NCBI RefSeq assembly: GCF_900009145.1
Contig: NZ_LN889796.1
Location: forward strand, 6,204 to 70,203
Length of the DNA: 64,000 bases
Direction: 5' to 3'
Origin: Planktothrix tepida PCC 9214
Lineage (GTDB): Bacteria; Cyanobacteriota; Cyanobacteriia; Cyanobacteriales; Microcoleaceae
Shown here: one piece after another, positions 16,682 through 26,140 of the stretch
Layout of the letters: the number at the start of each line of letters is the position of its first letter
Position numbering within the stretch: the first letter of the stretch is position 1
Made by a program: the position numbers and the translations under genes
The notes under the pieces: generated by a model
Database searches by the model: none
The model's input: the letters and a program-made list of their open reading frames with translations, nothing else
Told to the model about the DNA's origin: nothing

Positions 16682-19600
16682 ATGGAAACTAAAAGCGGTT
16701 ATTCAAGTAGGAAACGCTCTATGAAGATCTGTGTTTTTATTGATTCAGCAATTAATAGCTGTGAATTTTTCATTAAAAATATTGTTAAATCAGTAGAAGT
16801 TGTCCAACTTAATAATAGTCAAGATAGTATTCAACAAGTTGCAGATTATCTACGACAAAGACGGGAGATTCAAGAAGTTCATCTAATTAGTCATGGTGCT
16901 TCAGGTTGTTTAAAGTTTGCCAAAAGTCAACTTAATTTAGAAAACTTAGAAAACTACCATCAACTTTTAAAACAAAGCTTTTCTGCTGTCGATTCTTTAA
17001 TTCTCTATGGCTGTCATCTTGCTCAAGGAGAAAAAGGTCAAAGTTTTATTAAACAATTACATCAAATTACGGGTACAAAAATAGCAGCTTCAACAAGCTT
17101 AACCGGAAACAAAATCTTAGGGGGAAATTGGGATTTTGAATTTACCCTTGGCAATCTTAACGTCAATTTACCGTTTAATCGAAAAGCACTTCAAACTTAT
17201 CCTTCTGTTTTAGCAACTTTTATTGTTAATAGTACAGGAGATACGAATGATAATGATATAAGCAATGGCATTACCACACTCCGAGAAGCAATTACTGTTG
17301 CAAATACAACCCCAGGCGCGGATCGAATTGATTTTAATATTCCGAATAGTGATCCCGGATTTAATGCAGCGACTAATTCCTTTACAATTCTACCATTATC
17401 CAGATTACCAGCAATCACAGATTCAGTTATTTTAGATGCGACGACTCAAGCCGGATTTACAGGTGCTCCGATTATTGAAATTAATGGCACTAATGTAGCA
17501 GGATTAGATGATGGAGTTATAGAAATTACAGCCGGAGAAAATAGCATTATTCGAGGGTTTGTCATTAATCGTGCTGGATTTAGTAATGCAGCGATTTTAA
17601 TTAATAATAGTAACGCCAATCAAATAGAAAATAACTATCTGGGAACCGATATTACAGGAACCGTTGATCCAGGGGGGAATGGATCAGGAATTATTATTCT
17701 GCATTCTGCTAATAATATTATTCAAGATAATCTCATTTCGGGAAATAATAACACTTCGGCTCAAGGAATCCGTATCGAAGGAAATATCGCTACCAATAAT
17801 CAAATTTTAGGAAACTTTATCGGCACAACTATTACAGGAAATGCAGCTTTAGCAAATTCAGGTGGGGGTATTGTCATTGAAAATGCGCCTAATAATATTA
17901 TTGGAGGAACCACAGCAAGCGATCGGAATATTATCTCTGGGAATGGCTTTAATGGAATTAATATTACAGGAATTGATGCTATTGGTAATCGAATTTTAGG
18001 AAATTACATTGGTACAGATATTACGGGAACTGTTGCGATTCGCAATATTAATAATGGGATATTAATTTCATCTAATGCGTCTAATACAATTATTGGCGGA
18101 ACCGCATTTAGTGCAGCTAATTTAATTTCAGGTAATGGTTTTAGTGGTGTTTTTCTCCAAACTGGAACCAATAATCAAGTCATTGGTAACTTAATTGGAA
18201 CAGATGTTACAGGTAAAATTGCTTTAGGAAATGGTTCAGTAGCAGGAGTCAGAATTGAAAGTTCTGGTCATACCATTCAAGATAACTTAGTTTCAGGAAA
18301 TCTTGGAGATGGAATCTTAATTCAAAGTAGCAATGCCAATAATAATATTGTTACTGGAAATCTCGTTGGAACAGATATTGATGGAATCGCAACTTTAGGC
18401 AATAGTGAAACCGGAATTATAATTGCCCAATCTGCAACAAATAATAGAATTGGTGGAACTATTGCTGATGAACGAAATATTATTTCAGGTAATAATAGTT
18501 CGGGAGTTAGTATTCAATTTAATGCCACCAATAACCAAGTTTTAGGAAACTATATTGGTACTACTATTAACGGAACTATAGATTTAGGAAATGCTTCTGA
18601 TGGTATCAGTTTATTGGCAGCACCTAATAATATTATCGGCGGAACAATTGCTGGATCTGGAAATTTAATTTCTGGGAATAATGGAAATGGAATTGATCTT
18701 GGTTTAGCTTCCTCTGAAACTCGAATTTTAGGAAACTTTATTGGTACAGATTTTACGGGAACCGTTGCAATTTCTAATACCAAACATGGAATTAGTACAG
18801 ATGCGTTTCCGGTTAATGGGATTATTGGGGGTACAACGCCAACAGAACGAAATTTGATTTCTGGAAATGGGGGAAATGGAATTTCTTTGGATGCCCCAAA
18901 TTATCAAATTATTGGTAATTTTATTGGGACTAAAATTGATGGTATTAGTTCTTTAGGAAATACAAATTCTGGAATAGATATTGGATCAGGTGGTGTCAAT
19001 ACCCGTATTGGTGGAACAAATTCAGGAGAAGGAAATGCGATCGCTTTTAATGGCAGAGATGGGGTATCTGTTGGAAATGGCAGTACAGGAAATTCTATTT
19101 TATCGAATGCTATTTTCTCTAACAGTCAGTTAGGAATTGATTTGAGTTCACCTCTAATTAATGATGCAGGAACCACAGCAAATGATTTAGGAGATACAGA
19201 TACCGGAAGTAACAACTTGCAAAATTTTCCTGTTATTAATTCAGCCCTTTCCGATGGAACTAATACAACTATTTCTGGAACCTTAAATAGTACGCCTAAC
19301 ACAACTTTTCGGGTTGAATTTTTCGCTAATGATATTTTAGATCCCACCACATTCGGAGAAGGTCAACAATTTTTAGGATTTGCCAACGTCATAACTGATT
19401 CAACGGGAAATATCAGCTTTGATCAAAGCTTTTTATCTTCTCAAACTGACAATAAATTTATTACCACCACCGCCACAGATCCCAGTAACAGCACCTCAGA
19501 ATTTTCAGGGGGACAAAAAGTTAATCCCTTAACCCGTGTTGAATTTTCTCAAGGAAATTATCAACTGAATGAAGATGGAACTGTTGTTAGTAATGCTATT

Positions 19601-21223
19601 ACAATTAATCGCACCGGAAATACCGCAAGTTCATCCAGTATTGAGGTTCAATTAACAGATGGAACAGCAACCGGAGGAACTAACCTTGACACGGGGATAG
19701 ACTTTAATAACACTTCGATTTTAGTTAACTTTGCATCAGGAGAAACCTTTAAAACTGTAACCATTCCCATTAATAATGATACGTTAACCGAAGACAACGA
19801 AACTTTGACATTAACACTAGCCAATGGAAGTATTGGAACAATCATTAATCCTCAAAATAGTTCAATTGTTGAAATTATCGATAACGACGAACCTGTTCCC
19901 ACACCAGAACCCACACCAGAACCTACACCTACACCAGAACTCACACCTACACCAACGCCTACGCCAGAACCCACACCTACACCCATACCCACGCCAGAAC
20001 CCACGCCAGAACCTACGCCAGAACCCACTCCTACACCCATACCCACGCCAGAACCTACGCCAGAACCTACGCCAGAACCCACTCCTACACCCATACCCAC
20101 GCCAGAACCTACACCTACACCAGAACCAGAAGATCCAGACTGTCTTTGTCCCTCTTTCCCGACTCCTCCTGATGTTAATTTAACTCAACCTATAGATAGA
20201 ATTGTAGGTAAGGAACCCGATGAAAAATTATTAGGTACAGAAGGAAATAACTTTTTACAAAGCTTTGGTGGGAATGACACTTTAATCGGCTTAGATGGAC
20301 AAGATACCCTGGTTGGAGAAATACAAAACGATATTTTATTGGGAAATAAAAACGCAGATTTATTAATCGGTAAAATAGGAGAAGACACACTCTATGGGGG
20401 AAAAGAAGATGATTTAATTTTGGGAGACGAAGGAAATGATCAAATTTGGGGAGATGAAGAAAATGATACCTTATTAGGAGGAAATGGAGATGATACCTTA
20501 TTGGGTGGAATTAACGATCCATCTAATCCCAGCGAAGATGGGCTAGACTTATTATTCGGGAATGAAGGAAATGATTTAATTTTCGGAAATCAAGCTAATG
20601 ATTCTCTCTCAGGAGAAGCGGGAGATGATAGTTTGTATGGCGGGAAAAATGATGATTTGATGTCCGGGGATGCAGGTGATGATTTACTATTGGGTGATCA
20701 AGGAAATGATACCCTTTGCGGCGGTGAAGGGGAAGATACACTGTATGGAAGCTTAGGTTCAAAAACAGAAGCGAGTTCGGGAGAAGAAGAAGATTTACTT
20801 TGTAGCGACGAAGGAAATGATTTTCTGTTCGGAAACGAAGGAAAAGACACCTTAAATGGTGGCCTAGGAAATGATAGTTTGTTTGGAGGTAAAAATAATG
20901 ATAGCCTCATCGGTGGCGCAGGAAATGATACTTTACTAGGCGATCAAGGTAACAATACTTTAGCAGGGGGAACAGGAAGCGATCTCTTCGTTGTTAGGGT
21001 TAATCAAGGCGAGAATACAATAATTGACTTTCAAGATAGTCAAGATCAAATTCTGGTAATTTTAAATGAAAATTTAGATAATTTTATTTCTTTTGAAGAC
21101 TTGATAATTACCCAAAATGGAAACAATACATTGATCCAATTTGAGGAACAAGTTCTGGCTATTTTAGAGGGGATAGAAACAAACTTGATTACGTCAGAGG
21201 ATTTCTTGTTTATTAACGCCTAA
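16682..21223 (+). CDS. DUF4347 / beta-helix / Calx-beta / RTX giant protein
   Basis: A 1513-residue modular, probably secreted or surface protein. DUF4347 occupies about residues 14-175 ([27 protein letters not shown]). A right-handed beta-helix follows (about 185-830), opening with a TLREAI motif and holding eight copies of a unit with GNxIGTDxTG and NNIIGG. A Calx-beta domain lies at about 955-1065, then a Pro-Thr-Glu hinge (1073-1150) and RTX-type calcium-binding nonapeptides (GNDTLxGG, about 1172-1440). There is no signal peptide; such RTX proteins leave by type I secretion using a C-terminal signal. No type I secretion genes adjoin it. Probable adhesin or sheath component. Confidence 0.85.
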   Translation: METKSGYSSRKRSMKICVFIDSAINSCEFFIKNIVKSVEVVQLNNSQDSIQQVADYLRQRREIQEVHLISHGASGCLKFAKSQLNLENLENYHQLLKQSFSAVDSLILYGCHLAQGEKGQSFIKQLHQITGTKIAASTSLTGNKILGGNWDFEFTLGNLNVNLPFNRKALQTYPSVLATFIVNSTGDTNDNDISNGITTLREAITVANTTPGADRIDFNIPNSDPGFNAATNSFTILPLSRLPAITDSVILDATTQAGFTGAPIIEINGTNVAGLDDGVIEITAGENSIIRGFVINRAGFSNAAILINNSNANQIENNYLGTDITGTVDPGGNGSGIIILHSANNIIQDNLISGNNNTSAQGIRIEGNIATNNQILGNFIGTTITGNAALANSGGGIVIENAPNNIIGGTTASDRNIISGNGFNGINITGIDAIGNRILGNYIGTDITGTVAIRNINNGILISSNASNTIIGGTAFSAANLISGNGFSGVFLQTGTNNQVIGNLIGTDVTGKIALGNGSVAGVRIESSGHTIQDNLVSGNLGDGILIQSSNANNNIVTGNLVGTDIDGIATLGNSETGIIIAQSATNNRIGGTIADERNIISGNNSSGVSIQFNATNNQVLGNYIGTTINGTIDLGNASDGISLLAAPNNIIGGTIAGSGNLISGNNGNGIDLGLASSETRILGNFIGTDFTGTVAISNTKHGISTDAFPVNGIIGGTTPTERNLISGNGGNGISLDAPNYQIIGNFIGTKIDGISSLGNTNSGIDIGSGGVNTRIGGTNSGEGNAIAFNGRDGVSVGNGSTGNSILSNAIFSNSQLGIDLSSPLINDAGTTANDLGDTDTGSNNLQNFPVINSALSDGTNTTISGTLNSTPNTTFRVEFFANDILDPTTFGEGQQFLGFANVITDSTGNISFDQSFLSSQTDNKFITTTATDPSNSTSEFSGGQKVNPLTRVEFSQGNYQLNEDGTVVSNAITINRTGNTASSSSIEVQLTDGTATGGTNLDTGIDFNNTSILVNFASGETFKTVTIPINNDTLTEDNETLTLTLANGSIGTIINPQNSSIVEIIDNDEPVPTPEPTPEPTPTPELTPTPTPTPEPTPTPIPTPEPTPEPTPEPTPTPIPTPEPTPEPTPEPTPTPIPTPEPTPTPEPEDPDCLCPSFPTPPDVNLTQPIDRIVGKEPDEKLLGTEGNNFLQSFGGNDTLIGLDGQDTLVGEIQNDILLGNKNADLLIGKIGEDTLYGGKEDDLILGDEGNDQIWGDEENDTLLGGNGDDTLLGGINDPSNPSEDGLDLLFGNEGNDLIFGNQANDSLSGEAGDDSLYGGKNDDLMSGDAGDDLLLGDQGNDTLCGGEGEDTLYGSLGSKTEASSGEEEDLLCSDEGNDFLFGNEGKDTLNGGLGNDSLFGGKNNDSLIGGAGNDTLLGDQGNNTLAGGTGSDLFVVRVNQGENTIIDFQDSQDQILVILNENLDNFISFEDLIITQNGNNTLIQFEEQVLAILEGIETNLITSEDFLFINA
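19899..20130 (+). repeat. In-frame PTPEP-coding tandem repeat
   Basis: Twelve-base-scale repeats of CCA GAA CCT ACR type within the giant gene encode a Pro-Thr-Glu hinge. A larger unit, [19 protein letters not shown], recurs at about 48-60 base spacing, which makes the tract prone to length change. Confidence 0.8.
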
Positions 21224-21347
21224 CTCAATTTTCTTTTCCCATCTGTTCCCTATTCTAAGAGTGGATAGCGCTATAACGGGTGATTAACGTTATCATGATC
21301 TCAAATCAACCCCTATCGTTTATGGAGGGCCAGGAAACTGGTTAAAT

Positions 21348-23081
21348 GTGCCTATCGAAACGATTTATGGTCAACTCCAAGGTCTAAAACCCAGTCAGCT
21401 TAAACGGTTGCAAAGCCTGTATCATCAAAGATTACCGGGCGATCGCATTACAACCGCAGAATTTGCCCAGCGACTGGCGGCTATTAGTACAGAAGTTGAA
21501 CAACCTCTGTGCGCCTATATTAACCGTCGGGGACAAGTCATGCGTGTGGGAGTCGGAAGCCCGCGCCAGACCCAAATTCCCCCCTTAGAACTGCCCCGTT
21601 ATGGCAATGGACGGCTGAGTGGGATTCGCTGTATAGCGACCCAAACCACCGCCGAACCCCCCAAAGAATCAGCCCTCACTGCAATGGCCATTCAACGGTT
21701 AGATGTTCTCGCAGTTCTAACGTTAACCGGAAGCGGGTTTCAACGACGAGGAGGAGGTGAAACAGGTTATGTCAAAGATACCTATATCGCTCACCTTGTC
21801 CCAGAAATGGACACGGCAAATAATCAACACATTGATAATGGTTTTTCTGCCATTCCCTATTATTTGTCCTTGCCCATGAGTTTGGATATCCTTTCCCAAC
21901 AGGATTTTCTCGATTTGGTTAACGGCTTAGAGGCAGAATTTGAACGGGAATTTGTCGCCCGTGAAGTTGATTCTAGCCAAGATAAAGTCCTCTTAGTCGG
22001 AGTCAAAACGGAAAAAATCTCTCCCCAACGTTTTGAAGATGGGTTAGCGGAATTGGTGCGTTTAGTCGATACCGCCGGGGGTAAAGTGTTACAAACCCTG
22101 CGGCAAAAGCGATCGCAACCTCATCCCCAAACCGTTGTCGGCGAAGGAAAAGTCCAAGAAATCGCCCTCGTCGCCCAAACTATCGGTGCGAATTTAATTG
22201 TTTTTGACCGGGACTTATCCCCCGCCCAAGTTCGTAACCTAGAAACCCAAATTGGGGTAAGGGTTGTAGACCGAACTGAAGTTATCCTCGATATTTTTGC
22301 CCAACGAGCTCAGTCGGGGGCTGGAAAATTACAAGTGGAACTGGCCCAACTTGAATATAGTTTACCTCGCTTAACAGGTCGAGGTCGGGCGATGTCTCGG
22401 TTAGGGGGTGGAATTGGAACCAGGGGGCCAGGGGAAACAAAATTGGAAACGGAACGGCGGGCCATTCAACGGCGCATTTCCCGGTTACAGCAGGAAGTGA
22501 ACCAACTCCAAGCGCATCGGTCTCGTTTACGCCAAAATCGTCAAGTTCGAGAAGTCCCCACCTTAGCGTTAGTGGGATATACCAACGCTGGAAAATCGAC
22601 GTTATTAAATGTTCTTACCCAGTCGGAAGTCTACACGGCTGACCAACTCTTTGCCACCCTTGACCCCACCACTCGCCGTTTAGAGATTCCTGACACGATG
22701 ACCGAGGAACCCTTAACGGTGGTGATTACGGATACAGTGGGATTTATTCATGAGCTACCCCCGCCTTTAATTGATGCCTTTCGCGCTACCTTAGAGGAAG
22801 TCACCGATGCGGATGCGTTAATTCATTTAGTCGATTTATCCCATCCCGCTTGGGAAAGTCAAATTGAGTCGGTGATGCAGATTTTAAGGGAAATGCCTGT
22901 TACTCCGGGCCCTGGATTATTAGCGTTTAATAAAATTGATCAAACTGATGGCGATACCTTACGATTAGCACAAGAGAAATATCCCCAAGCCGTTTATATT
23001 TCTGCATCTAAAGCGTTAGGATTAGAAACCCTCAGAAAACGCATGGCGGCTTTAGTTCATTATGCCGTTTCTAATCGTTAA
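21348..23081 (+). CDS. hflX: GTPase HflX
   Basis: A 577-residue HflX-type GTPase, which binds the 50S ribosomal subunit and rescues or splits stalled ribosomes. The HflX N-terminal domain ends near residue 400 and includes the family segment RLGGGIGTRGPGETKLE. The G domain has the P-loop GYTNAGKST (410-418), G3 DTVGF and G4 NKID. An N-terminal extension of about 190 residues relative to E. coli is usual in cyanobacterial forms. The start is GTG (21348). An out-of-frame ATG two bases upstream and a short ORF at 21321-21344 precede it. Confidence 0.93.
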   Translation: MPIETIYGQLQGLKPSQLKRLQSLYHQRLPGDRITTAEFAQRLAAISTEVEQPLCAYINRRGQVMRVGVGSPRQTQIPPLELPRYGNGRLSGIRCIATQTTAEPPKESALTAMAIQRLDVLAVLTLTGSGFQRRGGGETGYVKDTYIAHLVPEMDTANNQHIDNGFSAIPYYLSLPMSLDILSQQDFLDLVNGLEAEFEREFVAREVDSSQDKVLLVGVKTEKISPQRFEDGLAELVRLVDTAGGKVLQTLRQKRSQPHPQTVVGEGKVQEIALVAQTIGANLIVFDRDLSPAQVRNLETQIGVRVVDRTEVILDIFAQRAQSGAGKLQVELAQLEYSLPRLTGRGRAMSRLGGGIGTRGPGETKLETERRAIQRRISRLQQEVNQLQAHRSRLRQNRQVREVPTLALVGYTNAGKSTLLNVLTQSEVYTADQLFATLDPTTRRLEIPDTMTEEPLTVVITDTVGFIHELPPPLIDAFRATLEEVTDADALIHLVDLSHPAWESQIESVMQILREMPVTPGPGLLAFNKIDQTDGDTLRLAQEKYPQAVYISASKALGLETLRKRMAALVHYAVSNR

Positions 23082-23083
23082 AA

Positions 23084-23116
23084 GGGAGCAGGGAACAGGG
23101 AACAGGGAACAGGGGG
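23084..23116. repeat. Heptameric short tandem repeat GGGAACA
   Basis: Four heptamers (GGGAGCA once, GGGAACA three times) start two bases after the hflX stop codon. Short heptad repeats of this kind are typical of filamentous cyanobacteria. Confidence 0.75.
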
Positions 23117-23254
23117 AAAAGAAAATAGAAAAGAGGGAATAGGGGATAGGAAAAGGTGATTAGCCACCCGATCCATTATTTATAGTCAACATTGAAGGAT
23201 AGAATATAACCCCACAATCCCACTATTTTTTATCTAATCAATGATTTTTTTCAA

Positions 23255-23283
23255 TTGCAACTTTGAGCAATTATCGCTATATT
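23255..23283 (+). promoter_or_regulatory. Candidate promoter of the 60-residue protein gene
   Basis: TTGCAA (23255-23260) and TATATT (23278-23283) are spaced by 17 bases, about 44 bases upstream of the ATG at 23327. Confidence 0.4.
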
Positions 23284-23326
23284 ATTAATAGATTGATCGT
23301 TCACTTACTCAGGCAGGAAATTAAAC

Positions 23327-23509
23327 ATGGACAGCAATACGATTCGAGAACGAGTTGCTTTAATTGAGCAAAAACGGGAATCTCTGGTTAAGTTGTTAGA
23401 AAGACCTAATTTAGGAACCCTCAGAATTGATGTTAATCAAGCCTTAGAAGAAATTGATGAATTAATCGAAGAGTTTAAACGCACGTTCCCCAATCCAGAA
23501 CATAACTAG
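23327..23509 (+). CDS. Small conserved-looking hypothetical protein
   Basis: A 60-residue acidic, helical protein (RERVALIEQKRESLVKLLE, then QALEEIDELIEEFKRTF), probably a helical hairpin. Support for coding comes from a purine-rich AGGAAA before the ATG, a promoter-like sequence upstream and a hairpin after the stop. The family was not recognised and no function is proposed. Confidence 0.65.
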   Translation: MDSNTIRERVALIEQKRESLVKLLERPNLGTLRIDVNQALEEIDELIEEFKRTFPNPEHN

Positions 23510-23519
23510 AAGGTAATTA

Positions 23520-23560
23520 TCCCCTGTAAAAACAACTAAAATTTTAAAAATTACAGGGGA
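23520..23560 (+). terminator. Hairpin after the small protein gene
   Basis: TCCCCTGTAA (23520-23529) pairs with TTACAGGGGA (23551-23560), a 10-bp stem with a 21-base loop, 11 bases after the stop codon. It lacks a U-run, so it may stabilise the RNA end rather than terminate by itself. Confidence 0.5.
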
Positions 23561-23708
23561 AAATGAGTTAGCAAGTCTCCATTAATCAGATTCAAGCCAA
23601 ATAAGATTGCTATAGCAATCCCAAATCGCTCGTAATAATTTACAACTGACATAAAACAGCCAGAAGTATTATCTTTGTTACCTATTCCCAGTTCGGTGTT
23701 CCCTATCT

Positions 23709-24104
23709 ATGAGCTTACAAAATATAAAAATAGAAACCTCTATTCCCAAAGAATGGGCTAGTCAATTGAATCAATTATCCGCAGAAACAGGACATTCTGT
23801 AGACAAATTAGTTCATGAAGCTATCGGACATTATTTAGAAAAAGTTCAATTTTCTTCTATTTCTAATTCCGCTAATTTAGATGCTTCAAACCTTCATCAA
23901 GAATTATTAATTTTACAGCAAAAAGTTCAATCCTTAGAACCCTTATTACATCAAGTCGCTAAATTAGAAGCTAAAATAGTAACCCTAGAAAAAATAATTA
24001 TTCCAGAAGTTCCTATTATTCCTAATTCTACCTTTGCTCAACTTTTAACCAATGATGATGATGATGATGAACCCGATGAAGTTCTAACAGACTTTTTATC
24101 TTAA
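23709..24104 (+). CDS. Ribbon-helix-helix-like protein with coiled coil
   Basis: A 131-residue protein. Residues 1-45 (IKIETSIPKEWASQLNQLSA, then GHSVDKLVHEAIGHYLEKV) look like a ribbon-helix-helix DNA-binding or dimerisation domain. Residues 60-95 form a likely coiled coil (LLILQQKVQSLEPLLHQVAK). The tail is very acidic (NDDDDDEPDEV). It might be an antitoxin-type regulator, but no toxin lies beside it. It ends 9 bases before the stop of the convergent gene. Confidence 0.65.
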   Translation: MSLQNIKIETSIPKEWASQLNQLSAETGHSVDKLVHEAIGHYLEKVQFSSISNSANLDASNLHQELLILQQKVQSLEPLLHQVAKLEAKIVTLEKIIIPEVPIIPNSTFAQLLTNDDDDDEPDEVLTDFLS

Positions 24105-24113
24105 AAAATTTAC

Positions 24114-24971
24114 TTATAATTCAAAAGGAGCCATAATTCCTAATTTTTCTTCTAATAAAATTTGAAGAATCACTTGCGTAATTAAAACCAAACCCAGTCT
24201 CGCTTGAGCTAACTCCGGGGTCTGTTGTTTGACCTCTCCCCAAATCCGACAGTGACGATAAAACTGTTGGAAATTTTCGCTTAATTGAACAGCAAGTTTG
24301 AGCCAATGAGGAGAACTTAAAGGGAAAAAAAGAGCATCTACAGTCTTCACCAATTGCATTAAAAGTTGATAGTCATAACTTTGAGTAAATTGTAATTGTC
24401 CTTGATCTGTTAACCAAGGAATCGGAGAAGAAGTAAAGCTAATTTTTAAGGGTAATACAGCCCTTAAATTGGTTTCTTCTAACTGAATTAAATGCTCCCG
24501 GTCAGCCAAACTTAATAAAGAACAACAGCGAGCATGACTATATTGAACCTCAAATTGATCCAGGGAAATTTCCCGATTCCGAAGCGGAGTTAGTGTCCAT
24601 CGGTGGCGAAGAAGTTGTTCTAACCAAGTCGCAATTCCCACATCCGTAAAAATAAATTGCAACATCCCTGACGACAAGGGATAAACCGTCACATCTGTAG
24701 GAATTTGCCCAAAACCGCACTGCTCCTCTGCATTTAAGGTCTTTAAGCTAACACAGATAGCCTCCGCCAAATCCAGAGCCGGTTGATGCAAGCGGGATGA
24801 AAGTTTCAGTGCGATCGCCGATCCGTATGTGATCTGAGTCTCATGTTTAATGTGATTTACGGGAATTTCCTGAGAATCAACCGTATCAATCCCTTGAAAT
24901 CGTAAACTTTTTCCCAGTTGTACCGTCAATACCTTTGCCAAAGCAAGCATAACCTTCAAACTCCATCCCAA
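24114..24971 (-). CDS. Free-standing DALR anticodon-binding-domain protein
   Basis: A 285-residue protein whose C-terminal half resembles the DALR all-helical anticodon-binding domain of class I tRNA synthetases such as ArgRS: FEVQYSHARCCSLL parallels the QYAHAR segment, and LSENFQQFYRHCRIW and ARLGLVLITQVILQILLEE follow. The N-terminal half keeps some ArgRS-like features (ITYGSAIALKLSS) but there is no Rossmann catalytic domain with HIGH or KMSKS. It cannot be a synthetase. A role in tRNA binding is inference. Confidence 0.7.
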   Translation of the reverse strand: MGWSLKVMLALAKVLTVQLGKSLRFQGIDTVDSQEIPVNHIKHETQITYGSAIALKLSSRLHQPALDLAEAICVSLKTLNAEEQCGFGQIPTDVTVYPLSSGMLQFIFTDVGIATWLEQLLRHRWTLTPLRNREISLDQFEVQYSHARCCSLLSLADREHLIQLEETNLRAVLPLKISFTSSPIPWLTDQGQLQFTQSYDYQLLMQLVKTVDALFFPLSSPHWLKLAVQLSENFQQFYRHCRIWGEVKQQTPELAQARLGLVLITQVILQILLEEKLGIMAPFEL

Positions 24972-25244
24972 ACAAGCTCACATTGGCTATTATCAGCATA
25001 CTAAGTCAATACCCTGACAGAATTTTTTGAAATTGATTGTCTAAAATAGTTGATGAGTTTACTCAAAAGAGATGTGTTTTTTGTTACTTTGGTTAAAGGA
25101 TCTTAAACCCTTCTCTCTCAAGTATAAAATACACCTTCAGGATAGGCGAGCAATTCTGTGAACCCATTCAACACTTGACGGATGTGGAGGTGTATGAGCA
25201 TCTTGTCTTGACCTTTGACTAAAAATTGTTTATTACCTGATCTC

Positions 25245-26006
25245 ATGATGCAATCATCTCCTATTCCGACCGATTCCAATCGACCTTTCCTAACCTGGCA
25301 GCGGATTACAGACTGGGCACAGGAACATTACCGTTGCCGCAGTTTCAGCAAAGATGAGCGGATTCCGGCGCGTCCAGGGTTACTGTATTTAGTCCAACGG
25401 GGTGCAGTCCGATTAGTTGGGAGCGCTCAACTGGAATATGCGAAGGGTAAACCCAATTCCAAACCCCGCAATCGCAATTTAGATGAAGCCTTTCTCGGTT
25501 TTGTCGGTGCAGGTCAACCCTTTGAACTGGTGGCTCAGTCTCCCTTTAGTCTACAAGCCTATAGCCATGCCGATGATACGACCGTGTTATGGATGTATTG
25601 GCACGATTTAGATAATTGGCCCCATTTTCGTCGGGAAGTTCTCGATGCGTTTCGATATCAACATCAACGGAAATTACTTTGGTTAAGTACATTGGGTCAA
25701 CGTCGTACCATTGACCGGCTTTTAGGATTTTTAACCTTACTCATTGAAGAATACGGGGAATATTATGCCAGTGGTACTGGGGAAGATGGGTTTAAAGGCT
25801 ATTGTTTACCTTGGTCATTAACCCACTCTCAAATCGGAAGTGCCATCGGTTCCACACGAGTTACCGTAACTCGGCTGATGGGAAAACTGCGTCAACAAGG
25901 CTTAGTTTATACTCAAGACGATAACTTAATTTGTATTCCCATTGAATCTCAAAACTACAACAACGCATTGGATTTAGAAGACGATGCAGGATTTGAAGAA
26001 GAATAA
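25245..26006 (+). CDS. Crp/Fnr-family transcriptional regulator
   Basis: A 253-residue regulator. The N-terminal part resembles the cyclic-nucleotide-binding-type barrel (GLLYLVQRGAVRLVG, GQPFELVAQSPFSLQAYSHA) and the C-terminal part a Crp-type winged helix (LTHSQIGSAIGSTRVTVTRL for the helix-turn-helix). The ligand is not evident; the canonical cAMP-binding Arg motif was not seen. The ATG at 25245 is preferred over a TTG at 25215. It lies between the DALR gene and hmpF, and its stop touches a heptamer repeat. Confidence 0.85.
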   Translation: MMQSSPIPTDSNRPFLTWQRITDWAQEHYRCRSFSKDERIPARPGLLYLVQRGAVRLVGSAQLEYAKGKPNSKPRNRNLDEAFLGFVGAGQPFELVAQSPFSLQAYSHADDTTVLWMYWHDLDNWPHFRREVLDAFRYQHQRKLLWLSTLGQRRTIDRLLGFLTLLIEEYGEYYASGTGEDGFKGYCLPWSLTHSQIGSAIGSTRVTVTRLMGKLRQQGLVYTQDDNLICIPIESQNYNNALDLEDDAGFEEE

Positions 26007-26069
26007 TCAGTTATCAGTTATCAGTTATCAGTTATCAGTTATTAGTTATTGGTTATTAGTTATTAGTAA
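26007..26069. repeat. Heptameric short tandem repeat TCAGTTA
   Basis: Nine heptamers starting directly after the Crp/Fnr gene stop codon: five perfect TCAGTTA then four diverged (TTAGTTA, TTGGTTA, TTAGTTA, TTAGTAA). The same unit recurs at 34400-34437 (opposite orientation) and 38710-38744. Confidence 0.85.
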
Positions 26070-26140
26070 TAAATAATCATCTGTTGATGAACTCCGAGCC
26101 TCTAAACTGTTTACTAATAACTGATCAAACCTTAGACTAA

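Noticed and set aside
19852-20100. Minus-strand frame rich in Gly-Val across the PTPEP region
   Set aside because: It is the antisense reading of the low-complexity hinge repeat in the giant gene.
24114-24971. The DALR protein as a truncated arginyl-tRNA synthetase gene
   Set aside because: No upstream remnant of the catalytic domain exists, and the N-terminal half is an ordered part of one open frame, so a separate family is more likely than a broken gene.
26007-26069. Heptamer arrays as CRISPR arrays
   Set aside because: Units are 7 bases without spacers; no cas genes occur in the window.
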